Assembly: GCF_000209165.1 (NCBI RefSeq)
Contig: NC_009042.1
Span: forward strand, 310,001-374,000
Direction of reading: 5' to 3'
DNA length: 64,000 bases
From: Scheffersomyces stipitis CBS 6054
Taxonomy: Eukaryota > Ascomycota > Pichiomycetes > Serinales > Debaryomycetaceae
The notes under the pieces were generated by a model, which saw nothing but the letters and a program-made list of their open reading frames with translations, was not told where the DNA came from and ran no database searches. Positions 28,313 through 40,429 of this stretch are shown here, one piece after another. Positions within the stretch are counted from its first letter, which is position 1; each line of letters opens with the position of its first letter. Position numbers and translations under genes: made by a program.

Positions 28313-29297
28313 TTTACCTTGTTTTCAGTTTCTACTCCTTATCTGATTGAAGAGTTCAGTTCTACATATTGTTCACCTGTATATTGTCATTTTTAAGGCA
28401 ATGCCTGAGTAATAAGGATCAGTACTCAAGCAATTGTACGTAAGAGTTACGGGGGACACTGAAGACATGCTTCGAGACATTCCAATTGTGCTAAGAGGAA
28501 ATCTTCTAAATGATTAGAGAAATCATGAAAATTTGAAAAATAGTACATAAATAAAGTGCATATAGACGAATTATTTTTGAATTGAAACCTGGGGACATTC
28601 AAACTTAGAGGAGGTATGCAATTGCATTACAGTACTAAGAGTAGAAAAGGAGATTAGTGCAGATGACAAATATCATCTTGGAAACGCAGAATTAAATCCG
28701 TTTGATTCGGATAAACCTTTAACCTGTGAAGAGTGGGTGCAAAATACATGCAAGATAGTGAAAAATTCATCCGAAGCCGCAGAACTAGTGGCCCTTTATT
28801 TGAGGGATAATTGACCTATTCCTTTCTGATTGCGGATAATTATCTCTATGTTATCCATCCGTTCCGCAGCTTGTATTGTTCCGTTGAGGACTTCCGTTGC
28901 TTGAGATATTCCGGTTTGTAGTATCTCTTATGTCGTAGAATCTTCTTTCAATTCATTGCTCACTAGCAAACTCTACTCCATCATCAGCTATATTTGATAC
29001 AAAAATGCAAACTCTCAATATCTTATTTCATAACAAGTACAGAACACATCCATCTTGCCCACATTTCCTAATTAGTCTACCTTGCCGTCGTTCACATTCA
29101 TCATGATCTCTTATCCAGGCTTGAGCTTCAGACGCTACCATACATTTAGGAGGCTGTATACACACCGCAGCAACTCCAGAAACAGTTTGAACCACCTCGG
29201 GTTCTTTTTCCAAAGAGCTGAAAACCATCAAAAAGGTCTCAAATCGTAGCTGAAAAACCAGAAAATACAAGATAAAACTATCCAGAACCTTTCAACC
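28313..29297. other. Divergent intergenic region upstream of MED13
   Basis: Nearly 1 kb with promoters for the membrane protein and for MED13. The middle holds dispersed-repeat copy B (28641-28880). An antisense frame at 29028-29270 is unsupported. Confidence 0.5.
28641..28880. repeat. Dispersed repeat, copy B (possible degenerate solo LTR)
   Basis: Partner of copy A at 17931-18155, same orientation, starting with the same GTAGAAAAGGAGATTAG. It is slightly longer than copy A because of small insertions (for example around 28690 and 28840). Similarity fades after the GTTCCGC block near 28860-28880. Confidence 0.8.
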
Positions 29298-32200
29298 ATG
29301 TCAGAAGCAACTGCTTCCAATATCTCGACACACTACTACAAGTTGGGTCATTTGGGCACAGTATCATTCTACAACTACGTTTCATTCACAGACAACGACC
29401 AGTCGCTTCTAGAGCTTGAATTGCTGATCAGATACGCCCATCCTAACATCCTTGTCACGTACTACAACAAAAGCTTGTACTACTTCACTTTCGGCCACAA
29501 TAATGTGCCATTGGAGACTGTCTCCCGAGATATAGAGCTCCCAGATCTAGCCAAAGATATCAATACAGATGTGGATCTCAGCAAAGATGTCACTGGCCCG
29601 AATCCTGGAGCAAACAATTCGCCTTCAGTCCAATCAATGCTGCAAGCAACAGCTATCCCCGAGAAGCTAGACCAACCACTGACCCTCATCTCGGACTTGG
29701 TGGATCCGCTCAAATCTGCTAACTCTACAGATTCATCAAATGTACATATAGACCTCGCCAAAGAGTTCCCCACACTTCAGTTGAAGCACTCAAACACCGT
29801 CAACGTCGAGTTGCTAGCCAATCCGCCGAAATCTGCTTCTTCTGGCTCCACTCTAGGAGCTGCAGTGGACGAATACTTACCGTTTGCCAGCTTGAGCCTT
29901 CTTAAGTCGATCAAGAAGATGATTCTCTTCAACTTGTCGAAGAATGGCGCTATAAAACTCTTTGGAAACTACTGTGTAGTTGCCAGAGATACTATAAACA
30001 GATCAATCTTGTATCTCGACCCCATATTATTTCCCAACGGAGATCTTTTGTTGTCGATGGTGGTGAAGGAAAGAATCAATCTCTTGGATTCCAGCATAAT
30101 AGATCTCAAGTATCCTTCGCAAGATGCTCCAGACATAAACTTCGTCATATACCTCATTCCTAGTGGAATACGGTGTCATCTATTTGACCCTACCAATCTC
30201 GTGAGGAACTTTGTAAGGAAAAAAAGCGCGGAAAGTGAAAATCTCATCGACCTCATCAAGCTCAGCACTGGGGTAGAATACTCCTTCAATTCAGAAGAGG
30301 AAAACGTATGGATAAAATTGATTCCCAACTTGAAACATTTGAACAACCAGACCTCGACCATAGCCAAATTCATCCATTCTGTAGACAACAAGAAGTTCAT
30401 ACTATGGCCATGGAAATTGTGTCTTTTGCAGTTTGGAAAGTTCGAAGAAGTTGATGAAATAACGTCGCCGGATGTTACTTCATCACAAGTTCATCCTACG
30501 AGCAACCCCTTGGACTTGATTGGTGATTTGATAGACTTCAATATTTCTAGCAACCAGCACCACAACTTCGCTCAGCCTTCACAGACACTTCCTTTCAGCA
30601 TTTCCAGCGTAGCCTCTACAGGGGGTGATGCCGGAATCGGATCTGTAGATCCTCACACAACTATGGAACAACAGCCTCATACACTTGATTTGAACGATAT
30701 AACGACACATATGGTCCCAGACCTATTTGATCTCCAAAATCCTGTTCCCTCTGAGTTTTTTACAAAGGAAGTACAAGACATGCCACCGGTTGATGGTACT
30801 GAAGTGAAAGAAGATACCAACCAGGATGACGTGGAAATGGATGACCTTTTCGGGGGCAGCGATGACGAAGGAGACGATAGTCGCAATGGTCAGAACTCAT
30901 CAAAGGAAGATCTATTCTCAGATGCCATTAAGGAAGAGCCCAAGGATGCACTTGCTGCTGGTACTCCGGCCGAGTTAGAAAAGAACCAGTTAAACGATCT
31001 TTTTGATATCTCTGACAAAGAAGCAGCGCCAGACTCAGGAAAGTATTCGACTCCTGGTGCGCCAGAGAACGAGAACCAGGATTCCAAAAGTCCTTTTGAA
31101 GCTGCGACTAAACTGGCAACTAGAAGTATAGCAAAGGAACCAAAGTTTAAGTACTTGGATATTCCTAAAGACCAAATGACAATCAAGAAGCTGTCTTCAC
31201 CAGATTATAACGATCCAGGTGCTCCTCTTCCTATAATGCCTACTCCTATTATCCCAGTTGCCAATTCTGTATATTCTACCAATCCACCGACAGCTGCTGC
31301 TATTGGTACAGAAGGGGTTGGACTTTCAGATGACCAACTGTCTGGCCCCTACAATCAACCACAGCCCAAACAAGAAATATTCAACCTGGGCAGCCTGGCG
31401 CTGCAGATACAGCAGAAGTCTATTTTTTCACCGATTCTATTCAACCCAATAATCAAAAGTAACATCGATACCAAGTACGGTAAAGGAGGCAAATTTTACG
31501 TTGATAAGGAAGCCTCTATAGGACCAGAAGAAAAGAAGAAGAAAACCTTCAGGGAAACTAGTGTTAGTGGATACGAGCTTCCACTTACAAAGGAGGAAGA
31601 CAAACTTCCAATTACTGCACAAGCAGTGGGACTACGCAAAATGAATAATTCCTCCCTTTCGTTAGCTGAAAGTTCAATGTCGGCTTCCAGTGAGGAAAGT
31701 GACGAAGACGAAGAAATGCCTGATGTTATTTCGAATTCTCCTCCTTTGAGGTTAAACACATTCAATGATTCATTTGGTGGAGTTCCTATGGGTAATTCAG
31801 GTGGAATTACTTTAAACAACAACGTATTTGGTGGAAGTAACAACGCTATTATTGGAAGCAACTTCTTGGGTGATTCTGCAGTAATGACGGGCTTCAACGA
31901 AAAGCCTATTAACCTCAGCAACTATAATACTGGTGGCTTTGGATCTCCTAACTCTTCTGTCATAGGTAGATTTCCCAACATTAAAGGGGAATCTCCTTTT
32001 TCCACAGCAGACCTTCAGCAAACAGTATCTCCAATAGATTATGAACAATCCAATAACCAACATACTCCCCTGTTTCCGACTTCACAAGGTTTGCAAATCA
32101 CGCAGTCAGTGAACAATGGAAGTGGTCGAACATCATCATCTGACGAATCTCCTGTTAAAGGTATTCTGGAATCATCAAATTATTTGCCGCTCATTTTGAG

Positions 32201-34751
32201 AAGCATCAATGTCTCTACTATTCCTGATATTTATTTACTAAACAACTTGATAAGTGATCAACTTCTTCCAAGTTTCACCATCAACGACGACGACAACGAC
32301 AACGATCTCGAAGTTATGAGAAACAACGAAATGTTCATAAAAGCGAAGCACCTTGACGAATTTCTAGAGCTTATTGGACCAAATTTGGTATTTGACCTAG
32401 GTTTCAATCAAGGCAGATCGAAGCTAAGTTACTACATGGACGAGTTGGTGAAATCTAAATTGGAAGAGAACAAAGTCAAACTAGAAGATAGCACGGTAGA
32501 CTTTGTTACTCCTGATGAGACATTCGAGTCTGAATTCTCAAAGGTCTTCCCCAATTCATATAAGGTTAATCTTATTGAATTTCTTAACGACCAAAAAGAC
32601 TATGAGAGCAAAGACGAATTAGAAGACCAACTAGACTTTCTTGACGATATTGCCAACGATGATGATAATATACTCAATCCCAAATCACAATATAAGAAGT
32701 TGAAGTCTATTGAATGGGATGCTCTTACAGAAAACACCAAAAATAAGGAGAACTTTGAAAAGTACAAGTTAATTGTCAATAAATTGAACTCCAGTGTTTC
32801 TACTAAGGACGAAGTATACTTCAAACTTCCAATAATAAAGGCAAGGGTGTTGAAGCACAATAATATCCTTAACTTAAACAACTTAGCCATTAACTTTTGG
32901 AAGTATATGAACTTCAGTCCTATAAAATCGACTAAGCATTTCCAAGTTTTGCTCATCAGTGAAAACAATGGAAACGGAACTTCTTTCTTGAGAGAATTTT
33001 TGGACTTGTTGATATATAACTACAAAGAGTGCAATTTGGGACATATATCCAAGGTCAATTTATCTACAGTAGAAACTAGACCCGATCTTGAAAATATTAA
33101 TGATGGCATCTTACTTGTGAATAAAGACAACGACCAAACATACAACGATACATACAGTCAAATCAACAAGAAGTTGAACTCTTTGGTTGAGTTGATCAAA
33201 TTGGATTTGATTAACAAAACCAATAACTTCGAATTTGATCGTCCATTGCTATTATTGTTTGTGAATTACAATGACAATCTTAATTCGACTTTACAAATCT
33301 CAAAGGTTTTCCGGAATCTTAAGGTTAGTCTTACCAACCATCAGTTGCCATTGGTGCTGATTTTTACCAAAATCATCCCTGGGTCGTTAATAGTCAAACA
33401 AGACCCCTTTCAGAACTGGTTGAAGGTGTTATCGAACTTCAAGTTATCAAAATTGTCTATGAACCTATACAACCAATGTCCAAATGGTTCTACCAACAAG
33501 GACATAGTGAAAAACACATTCACGCAATTAGTGAAAGAACCACCGTCGAGAATTCAGTTCAAGTTCATGAGCAATAATTTCAAGCACAGTAATTTCAACG
33601 ATGACATCTTCCTTCATCTAGCATACGAGAGATCTATCGATCGTAATTGGTTTTCAGCTGCCTGGTCTGATCCGTTGGGGGTAGTCACATTCACCAAGTC
33701 CTGGTATTGTTCTAACAAAGCCACTAGGAATGGTTCAGGTGGGTACGGAAGAGATACACACGATGTAGCCACTGTTTGTGAGGAGATTTGGAACAAGTCC
33801 AATGAGCTCTTCAAGAAGTTGAACGATGAGATGAACAACGAGTCAAGCACTATGGGAGGAAAGAAGTTTCTTGTTTTGACCAGAATTAACAGTATTATTC
33901 CTGATGATGAATTGATCCATTGGAAGAGGTTGAGTGTCAAACATAAGGATATTTCTTTGATCGTATTGTCGGTTAGTCACTCTCCTAAGTTGATTTTTCA
34001 AGACAATCGACCTCGCTTTGAAGATACAGAAAATTGTGGCCAACTGTCGACTATTCCTCAGTCGCAACAGATGCTGAATCAGAATTCCAATACGCCTTCT
34101 CTTGACAGAGACAATTTCTTCAAGGTCTTCTCTGGTTCAAATAACTCTTCTCCTACGACAGGTGGAGCTTTGGTGACTTCGCCCAATGTTCTCAGTTTCC
34201 ATTCACCTCAGCAGTTTCTCAATGCTCCTGGCAACTTTTTGTCACCACAGGATTTTGTTTCTACTGCTGGTGGGGCTGGAGCAGGAGCGACGTCAGCACC
34301 CCACGGCGGTTCAAATAACCCAGACCTTATTCTCCATGATTTCGGCACCGACGTAATTGGGATCATTCCCAAAGTTCCTCTTCCTTCGTTCAACTCTCCT
34401 ACAAGGTTGGGGATGAAGATTGGGTATCTATTAAAGGAATGGATGAATGGCAGTAGAAGCACAAGCAGACCTCGCAGATCGTACTTAGTGTACGAAGTTA
34501 GTTTGTTGAGTTGCTCCAACTACTGGGACTTGGATGTGTTGATGAAGTTGATTCTCAACCACTACAAGAACTTGATTGTGTTGAATGACATTTTGGGGTT
34601 GCGAAAAATCGACGGAAACATCTCCAAGAACGAAAGCGAAGACGACTTTGAACAGAGTTTGGAATTCGAAGCTAGCGGCATTGTCCCCTGGCACATTTCT
34701 GCAGTTGGCAAGTCTTTAGTGTATTTGAGCCATATCTACGTCGACGAATAG
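29298..34751 (+). CDS. SSN2: Mediator kinase-module subunit 13
   Basis: 1817 residues, longer than S. cerevisiae Ssn2/Med13 (1420). The N-terminus ([32 protein letters not shown]) matches the Med13 N-terminal domain, as do [16 protein letters not shown] and [12 protein letters not shown] residues near 215-250. The middle (about 380-960) is disordered, with acidic clusters and Asn/Ser-rich runs. The C-terminal half holds the Piwi-like and C-terminal Med13 region, ending [22 protein letters not shown]. Med13 links the Cdk8 kinase module to core Mediator and is a gene-specific repressor and corepressor subunit in the nucleus. A poly-Asp stretch lies near residue 995. Confidence 0.92.
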   Translation: MSEATASNISTHYYKLGHLGTVSFYNYVSFTDNDQSLLELELLIRYAHPNILVTYYNKSLYYFTFGHNNVPLETVSRDIELPDLAKDINTDVDLSKDVTGPNPGANNSPSVQSMLQATAIPEKLDQPLTLISDLVDPLKSANSTDSSNVHIDLAKEFPTLQLKHSNTVNVELLANPPKSASSGSTLGAAVDEYLPFASLSLLKSIKKMILFNLSKNGAIKLFGNYCVVARDTINRSILYLDPILFPNGDLLLSMVVKERINLLDSSIIDLKYPSQDAPDINFVIYLIPSGIRCHLFDPTNLVRNFVRKKSAESENLIDLIKLSTGVEYSFNSEEENVWIKLIPNLKHLNNQTSTIAKFIHSVDNKKFILWPWKLCLLQFGKFEEVDEITSPDVTSSQVHPTSNPLDLIGDLIDFNISSNQHHNFAQPSQTLPFSISSVASTGGDAGIGSVDPHTTMEQQPHTLDLNDITTHMVPDLFDLQNPVPSEFFTKEVQDMPPVDGTEVKEDTNQDDVEMDDLFGGSDDEGDDSRNGQNSSKEDLFSDAIKEEPKDALAAGTPAELEKNQLNDLFDISDKEAAPDSGKYSTPGAPENENQDSKSPFEAATKLATRSIAKEPKFKYLDIPKDQMTIKKLSSPDYNDPGAPLPIMPTPIIPVANSVYSTNPPTAAAIGTEGVGLSDDQLSGPYNQPQPKQEIFNLGSLALQIQQKSIFSPILFNPIIKSNIDTKYGKGGKFYVDKEASIGPEEKKKKTFRETSVSGYELPLTKEEDKLPITAQAVGLRKMNNSSLSLAESSMSASSEESDEDEEMPDVISNSPPLRLNTFNDSFGGVPMGNSGGITLNNNVFGGSNNAIIGSNFLGDSAVMTGFNEKPINLSNYNTGGFGSPNSSVIGRFPNIKGESPFSTADLQQTVSPIDYEQSNNQHTPLFPTSQGLQITQSVNNGSGRTSSSDESPVKGILESSNYLPLILRSINVSTIPDIYLLNNLISDQLLPSFTINDDDNDNDLEVMRNNEMFIKAKHLDEFLELIGPNLVFDLGFNQGRSKLSYYMDELVKSKLEENKVKLEDSTVDFVTPDETFESEFSKVFPNSYKVNLIEFLNDQKDYESKDELEDQLDFLDDIANDDDNILNPKSQYKKLKSIEWDALTENTKNKENFEKYKLIVNKLNSSVSTKDEVYFKLPIIKARVLKHNNILNLNNLAINFWKYMNFSPIKSTKHFQVLLISENNGNGTSFLREFLDLLIYNYKECNLGHISKVNLSTVETRPDLENINDGILLVNKDNDQTYNDTYSQINKKLNSLVELIKLDLINKTNNFEFDRPLLLLFVNYNDNLNSTLQISKVFRNLKVSLTNHQLPLVLIFTKIIPGSLIVKQDPFQNWLKVLSNFKLSKLSMNLYNQCPNGSTNKDIVKNTFTQLVKEPPSRIQFKFMSNNFKHSNFNDDIFLHLAYERSIDRNWFSAAWSDPLGVVTFTKSWYCSNKATRNGSGGYGRDTHDVATVCEEIWNKSNELFKKLNDEMNNESSTMGGKKFLVLTRINSIIPDDELIHWKRLSVKHKDISLIVLSVSHSPKLIFQDNRPRFEDTENCGQLSTIPQSQQMLNQNSNTPSLDRDNFFKVFSGSNNSSPTTGGALVTSPNVLSFHSPQQFLNAPGNFLSPQDFVSTAGGAGAGATSAPHGGSNNPDLILHDFGTDVIGIIPKVPLPSFNSPTRLGMKIGYLLKEWMNGSRSTSRPRRSYLVYEVSLLSCSNYWDLDVLMKLILNHYKNLIVLNDILGLRKIDGNISKNESEDDFEQSLEFEASGIVPWHISAVGKSLVYLSHIYVDE

Positions 34752-35995
34752 GTTAGACAGAGCAGCAAGAGTAATTGACATGAACGCATAGAGTAACACG
34801 AGAAGAGTAGTACAATATAGATCAATGAGATTAGTAAACAAGTAACATCACAATTGCCACCAAGCAGAGTAAATCAGAAAGAAGTGATCAACGAACAATC
34901 GATAAGACGTAAATGGGGCGAAGAGGACCGAACGTAATTCAGTGCTCTGAAGCGCACCCTTGAAGCCAAAAGTAATAGAAAATAGCCTCTAAATGGCAAA
35001 GGAAATAAAACTGCTAATTACTAATACTTCTATTGGTACCCCAACAGAAGTAGGCTTATCTTCAAAGGTGATACTTCAATTAGCATTGCAAAATAAAAAT
35101 CGTGCACATTATATCCAACGATGGTACGGCCGAGAGCATCTCCACAAAGGATCCTTTCGTAAAAAAAATGTCACCAAGTTTCGCCACCAACACGGCTGTT
35201 GCCAAGAACGGATAAACTCCTTTAGCAGGTTCGCTTGTATTTTTATTTCGCTACCAAATTCTCTTAAACTTGTGGAATTCAATTCAATTCAGTTCAACTC
35301 ACTTACATTTCTCAAGTGAACAAGAAGCAAATTGAAGAATGCGAAAATAACTTCAGAAGAGCAAGAAGAGCAAGAAGAGCGAATTTATGTGAATATCCAA
35401 TGCTACCATAGATGCTACCAGCGAAAAGAAGAATTTCGTAAGACTCAAGTATGTTCATTTCTCTGCTAATTAAGAGTTAACTTATTCAGAAAAACCGCTT
35501 CAGCCTGAGAATTGATCTGTGGCGCTGTTAAGGCCCAATTGCAAGCAGATGATCTGATTGGTTCATTGCTCGCTTATCGCCGCTTCCTCAACTGTTTGTA
35601 TCCTGGAATCAGTTCTTTTTCCGTCCGTAGGGCTGATTAATTATCAGCTCGTGAAGCACCGGCGTATATGTAAGGTTAATCCCCAATTAGGAAATACCGG
35701 ACCCGGGCTCGTGTCCATTAGTAATCTAGTTGCAAAATATGAACTTCCTGCAAGAGCTTTTTCCATGGAGCTCTTCTCAAGCAAGTAGAGAGTGATATAT
35801 ACAATTATCACCATGAATATGTCAGCATTTCGAGTTTCGAAAGTATAAAAGGGAGTCTACCAACCCTTCCAATTCTCAATTTCAATTTGTTTCATCATCA
35901 TACAAAGTACAGTTCTTACAATTGCAACAATTCTAGGAACAGCTCTAAAGTATTCAGATAATCTTCATAACTCAATCCAATTAAATAAATCAAAA
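34752..35995. other. Intergenic region between MED13 and the GRE2-like gene
   Basis: 1.24 kb with no supported ORF. It holds the GRE2-like promoter: a strong TATA box at 35844-35851 and, further up, TTACTAA at 35018-35024 (a Yap1-type core, weak evidence alone). Confidence 0.5.
35844..35851 (+). promoter_or_regulatory. TATA box of the GRE2-like gene
   Basis: TATAAAAG stands about 150 bp before the ATG at 35996, in the usual range for a yeast stress-inducible promoter. Confidence 0.65.
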
Positions 35996-37006
35996 ATGTC
36001 TACAACTACCGTTTTTCTCTCGGGTGCCACTGGTTATATCGCACAGCATATAATTGTCCAGCTTCTTTCTAAGGGGTATAATGTGGTTGGTTCTGTCAGA
36101 TCGCAAGAGAAGGGTGAAAAGTTGAAGTCTACATATGGTGAACAATTTCAGTATGTTGTTGTACCTAGCTTAGACCAAAAGGGTGCTTTCGATGAAGCCT
36201 TGAAGCAACATCCTGAAGCCACCATATTCTTACACACTGCTTCTCCTGTAACTTTCTCTAGTGAAGACAACGAGAAAGATATCTTGATTCCTGCTATCGA
36301 AGGAACCAGAAATGCCTTACAAGCTATTTATGACCATGCTCCTCAGATCAAGAGGGTTGTTTTGACCAGTTCTACAGTCTCGTTAGCTGACATTGATGAT
36401 TTCCAAATTCCTTCGCTCAAGTTGAACGAAGAGTCGTGGGCCAGTGTTACTTATGAAGATGGTAAGACCAAAGATGCCATGACCGCCTACTGGGCTTCCA
36501 AGAAGTATGCTGAAAAGGCAGCCTGGGCTTTTGTTGAATCCAATAAACCCAACTTCGCCCTCTCCGCCGTCCTTCCTTCATATGTGTTTGGACCTCAAGC
36601 ACACGATGCCGAAGCTAAGGGTCAAATGAACTTGACTGCTGAAGTTTTTGCTAGTGTTTACCGTTTGTCCAAGAACGATGAGGTTCCTGAAGTAGCTGGT
36701 CCTTTTGTTGATGTCAGAGATGTGGCCAAGGCTCACATTGTTGCTTTCGAGAAGGATGAAGCCAAGGGTCAAAGAATCATTACCAGCAGTGCCAGATTCA
36801 ATGCGCAGCTGATCTTGAACATCATCAGAGATAAGTTTCCCGATCTCAGAGAGAAATTGCCAGTTGGAGTTCCTGCCAATGGCGATGTCTCTGAGTTTGT
36901 CCGCTGGGATGACCAGAAGTCTAAGAATTTGTTGGGTTTCGAATTCTCTGATCTTGAGAAGGTAGTTGTCGATACTATCGAGCAAGTGATTAGAGCCAAC
37001 AAATAA
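35996..37006 (+). CDS. GRE2: NADPH-dependent methylglyoxal/carbonyl reductase, GRE2-like
   Basis: 336 residues, extended short-chain dehydrogenase. The NAD(P) loop is GATGYIA at 10-16. The catalytic residues are Tyr165 and Lys169 (AYWASKK), with Ser125/Ser126 in VVLTSST. Arg35 after the second strand (GSVRS) favours NADPH. S. cerevisiae Gre2 reduces methylglyoxal, isovaleraldehyde and many ketones and responds to stress. CTG-clade yeasts have several GRE2-like paralogues, so the symbol marks the family rather than the one orthologue. Start follows a good AAAAATG context. Confidence 0.88.
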   Translation: MSTTTVFLSGATGYIAQHIIVQLLSKGYNVVGSVRSQEKGEKLKSTYGEQFQYVVVPSLDQKGAFDEALKQHPEATIFLHTASPVTFSSEDNEKDILIPAIEGTRNALQAIYDHAPQIKRVVLTSSTVSLADIDDFQIPSLKLNEESWASVTYEDGKTKDAMTAYWASKKYAEKAAWAFVESNKPNFALSAVLPSYVFGPQAHDAEAKGQMNLTAEVFASVYRLSKNDEVPEVAGPFVDVRDVAKAHIVAFEKDEAKGQRIITSSARFNAQLILNIIRDKFPDLREKLPVGVPANGDVSEFVRWDDQKSKNLLGFEFSDLEKVVVDTIEQVIRANK

Positions 37007-37504
37007 TTGGTACTTGGACTGATTGGTATTTTATTTAGCTAAGTGAATGTTTTTAATCTCTTATACAATTGTTTAGTAATAAAGGGATATATTTTATCAA
37101 AAACCTCACCTAATATTAGAAGGTTTACGACTTTAGTCTAATAAAGCGCTTGAATTCTTGGAAAATTGTCGATTTCAAGGAATTTAGTAAGTGTTCTATA
37201 TACTACAAATTACAATAAATCATATATATCCATTTCTATATTTGTAAGTCCCTTCGAAGGAATTCACCTAGAATATATTGGAAGAATATTCTGTAAGAGT
37301 TTAGTACTTTATGTAGATGGAGAAATTGGGGACCAAATCTTTTTCGCCAGCAACCTAAACTGTAACATCTCCATTTTCGCACCACCACTTTTACAGGTTA
37401 CAACTGCAGGTTTGTCGAAACAGAAAGTAAAATAGAAAGACTTAATTTTCAATAAATTTCACAATCTCTCTTCTCCCTTTTTCCCCATCAGCCCGAACTT
37501 CACG
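37007..37504. other. SPT5 upstream region
   Basis: About 0.5 kb, AT-rich, holding the GRE2-like 3' end and SPT5 promoter. A short frame at 37166-37435 looks fortuitous. Pyrimidine-rich CTCTCTTCTCCC lies just before the SPT5 start. Confidence 0.5.
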
Positions 37505-40429
37505 ATGTCCAGTGAGGAAAATGTCAAACGTGAGCAGGATAATGTCCTCAAACACGAACACAATGAAGAGGATGTTTACAATGTGGGCGAACGAGATCAG
37601 GACGAGATCGATGAGGAAGTGGAAGAAGATGAGGAACAGAAGCTAGATATCCAGAAAGAGACAGGCCTCAAACGGACGAGATCCGAAGCAGAAATTGACG
37701 TTGGAGACAACGACGAAAACATCAATGAAAAGAATAACAATGAAAACGAAGAAGGAGAAGATGACGATGAAGAAGATGACGAAGATGAAGACGAAGATGA
37801 AGATGAGGATGATGATGGTGTGTCCACGGGAAGAAGAAGAAAGAGAAGAAGAGCTGGAAACCAGTTCATTGATATCGAAGCTGAAGTTGACGACGAAGAA
37901 GAAGATGAGCTTGACGAAGATGACGAAGAAGCCGAACTTTTGCGAGAGCAGTTCATTGCTGACGACAGACATGCTGGCGAGAACGAAGCTGAGAGCCACG
38001 ATGACAGATTGCACAGACAGTATGACCGTAGACGGCAAGAGGCCGAGGACCAGGATGCTGAGGTATTGGCCGAGACCTTGAAGCAACGTTATAGAAAGAC
38101 CCATACCGTCTACCGTGGGGACACTGCTGCCAGTGGTACTGTATCGCAGAAACTCTTGATGCCCTCTATCAACGACCCATCCATCTACGCTATTAGATGT
38201 ACCCCTGGCCGTGAGAAAGACTTGGTGCGTAAGCTTTACGAAAAGAAGAGAACTCTTGACAGGCTGAATGCTCCGTTAGATATTCTCACAGTGTTTCAGA
38301 GAGATGCCTTCAAGGGATACATCTATATTGAAGCCAAGAGACCCGATGCCATCGACAAGGCGCTTGTCGGAATGGTGAACATCTATGTAAGAGACAAACT
38401 CTTAGTTCCTGTCAAGGAATACCCGGACTTGCTCAAACAGGTCAAATCGTCGGATGTCGAGTTGGTGCCTGGTATCTACGTCAGAATCACCAGAGGTAAG
38501 TACAAGAACGACTTGGCAATTGTAGACAACTTGTCAGAAAACGGGCTTGATGTGCGTTGTAAGTTGGTTCCTCGTTTAGACTACGGTAAGTTCGACGAGT
38601 TCGATAAGGATGGCCGTAGAATTAGACTGAAGGCAAGACCCTTGCCTCGTTTGTTCAGTGAACAAGAGGCTAGACAGTACGATAGAGAGTTCTTACAACC
38701 TGGAAGAGGTCCTCGTTCGTACGTCTACAGAGGCGACGAATACATTGAGGGCTTCTTGTACAAGGACTTCAAGTTGCAGTTTATCCAGACCAAAGATGTA
38801 CATCCAACGTTGGAGGAATTGGACCGCTTCCAGACAGGCAACAACGAGGAAGAAGGATTTGATCTTGCCGCAATCGCTGCCTCGTTGAAGAACAAGAAAG
38901 GTGAAGGCAAGTCCACTGCCTTCCAGCCCGGTGACAAGGTGGAGATCCGAAGAGGCGAGCAAGCTAAAACTGTGGGTGTAGTGGTGGAAGCCTCTTTGAA
39001 CGAAATCACTATCTCTGTTACTGACAGTGGAGACCCCAAGTTCGTCAACCAGAAGTTGACCGTCCCTGCCAGCGATTTGAGAAAGATATTCAATGAAGGT
39101 GACCACGTAAGAATCGTGGAAGGTAAGCATTTCGACGAGACTGGGTTGGTTATCAAGATAGACGGCGACTCGGTTGTTCTTGTCAGTGACCAGACACGTG
39201 AAGATGTCAGAGTGTTTGCCAACTACTTGGTGAAAGCTACTGATGCCTCGCTGAACATGGACACCATTAACAGTAAGTACGATATCAAGGACTTGGTGGA
39301 GTTGAATGCCGCCTCTGTCGGTGTCATTGTCAAGGCCGAAAAGAACATCTTTGAAGTGTTGACCTCTGACGGAAGGTTATTGTCGGTGAAACCCAGCGGA
39401 ATATCGTCGAAGTTGAAGATGAGTCGTCGTGAACAGATCGCTACTGACAGAAATGGGTTCACGATCAAGATCGGTGACACCGTCAAAGAGGTCTTGGGTG
39501 ACAAGAAGCGAGAAGGTGCCATTTTACATATCTACAAGAACTCGTTGTTCATCAAGTCTAACGAGATTGTCGAGAATTTGGGTATCTTTGTCACTAACCG
39601 TATGAATGTTAGCACTATTTCCACCAAGGACTCCATGGTATCCAAGAATTTGGGCCCTGACTTGACTTCCATGAACCCCAACTTGAAGCTTCCTAATCCT
39701 TCCGCTGGTGGTTTCAAACCCCGTGCTGGTGGCCGTGAAAAGTTGTTGTACAAGGATGTTGCTGTGACAAGTGGATCCTACAAAGGTTTGAAGGGTAAGG
39801 TGATTGAAACCGACGATGTCTACGCCAGAATCGAATTGCACACGAAGAGTAAAAAGATCAAGGTAAACAAGAATAACTTGAACGTATTGATCCGCGGAGA
39901 AGCAATACCATACTTGAGATTCATTGGTGCAGCACCTTCGGAGTCTCGCGAGTTCAACAAGCCCAATGCGCCAGCATTTACTTCTGGCGAGAGATCGTCG
40001 TGGAACGGAAATGCAACACCTGGCGTGGGTGCAAATTCCGCCTGGGGAGGAGCTTCTTCCAGTTGGGGAGGAGCTTCTTCTGCCTGGAACGGTGGAAAGA
40101 CCCCAGCTTACAGTGGAGGAAACTCTACCTGGGGAGGAGCTGCTTCTACTTGGAACGGCGGAAAAACTCCAAATGCTGGAGGAACTTCTGAATGGGGTGC
40201 CAATGGAAGCAATTCTACCTGGGGCTCTTCCAGAGGTGGGGGTTCTACTTGGGGCTCTTCCAACAGAGGAGGAAATTCTACGTGGGGATCCTCCGGAGGT
40301 AACACTAGTAACCCCAGCAATAAAAACAACAATAACAATAGCAGTGGCAGTAACTCTGCTTGGGGTGGCAACAACTCTACGTGGGGTGGCCAAAACAAAG
40401 GGAATAGCAGCACTTGGGGAAGACAATAA
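37505..40429 (+). CDS. SPT5: Transcription elongation factor Spt5 (DSIF large subunit)
   Basis: 974 residues (S. cerevisiae 1063). The N-terminus to about 190 is extremely acidic, with long Asp/Glu runs and an embedded RRRKRRRAGNQFID motif. The NGN domain that binds Spt4 covers about 226-315 (IYAIRCTPGRE, VFQRDAFKGYIYIEA). KOW domains start near 317 (VELVPGIYVRITRGKYK), 475, 525, 665 and 747 (KDVAVTSGSYKGLKGKV). From about 832 the C-terminal repeat region has S-[TAS]-W-G-G type motifs, the substrate of Bur1-type kinase in yeast. With Spt4 it clamps RNA polymerase II and recruits capping and elongation factors. The acidic region makes poly-Ser shadow frames on the other strand. Confidence 0.97.
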   Translation: MSSEENVKREQDNVLKHEHNEEDVYNVGERDQDEIDEEVEEDEEQKLDIQKETGLKRTRSEAEIDVGDNDENINEKNNNENEEGEDDDEEDDEDEDEDEDEDDDGVSTGRRRKRRRAGNQFIDIEAEVDDEEEDELDEDDEEAELLREQFIADDRHAGENEAESHDDRLHRQYDRRRQEAEDQDAEVLAETLKQRYRKTHTVYRGDTAASGTVSQKLLMPSINDPSIYAIRCTPGREKDLVRKLYEKKRTLDRLNAPLDILTVFQRDAFKGYIYIEAKRPDAIDKALVGMVNIYVRDKLLVPVKEYPDLLKQVKSSDVELVPGIYVRITRGKYKNDLAIVDNLSENGLDVRCKLVPRLDYGKFDEFDKDGRRIRLKARPLPRLFSEQEARQYDREFLQPGRGPRSYVYRGDEYIEGFLYKDFKLQFIQTKDVHPTLEELDRFQTGNNEEEGFDLAAIAASLKNKKGEGKSTAFQPGDKVEIRRGEQAKTVGVVVEASLNEITISVTDSGDPKFVNQKLTVPASDLRKIFNEGDHVRIVEGKHFDETGLVIKIDGDSVVLVSDQTREDVRVFANYLVKATDASLNMDTINSKYDIKDLVELNAASVGVIVKAEKNIFEVLTSDGRLLSVKPSGISSKLKMSRREQIATDRNGFTIKIGDTVKEVLGDKKREGAILHIYKNSLFIKSNEIVENLGIFVTNRMNVSTISTKDSMVSKNLGPDLTSMNPNLKLPNPSAGGFKPRAGGREKLLYKDVAVTSGSYKGLKGKVIETDDVYARIELHTKSKKIKVNKNNLNVLIRGEAIPYLRFIGAAPSESREFNKPNAPAFTSGERSSWNGNATPGVGANSAWGGASSSWGGASSAWNGGKTPAYSGGNSTWGGAASTWNGGKTPNAGGTSEWGANGSNSTWGSSRGGGSTWGSSNRGGNSTWGSSGGNTSNPSNKNNNNNSSGSNSAWGGNNSTWGGQNKGNSSTWGRQ

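Noticed and set aside
37597..38104. Minus-strand poly-Ser and Val/Phe-rich ORFs
   Set aside because: Shadows of the acidic Asp/Glu runs of SPT5 on the plus strand.
39524..40426. 300-codon minus-strand ORF rich in Ser, Arg and Pro
   Set aside because: Antisense of the SPT5 C-terminal Ser-Trp-Gly repeats and KOW region. SPT5 is clearly conserved in the other frame.
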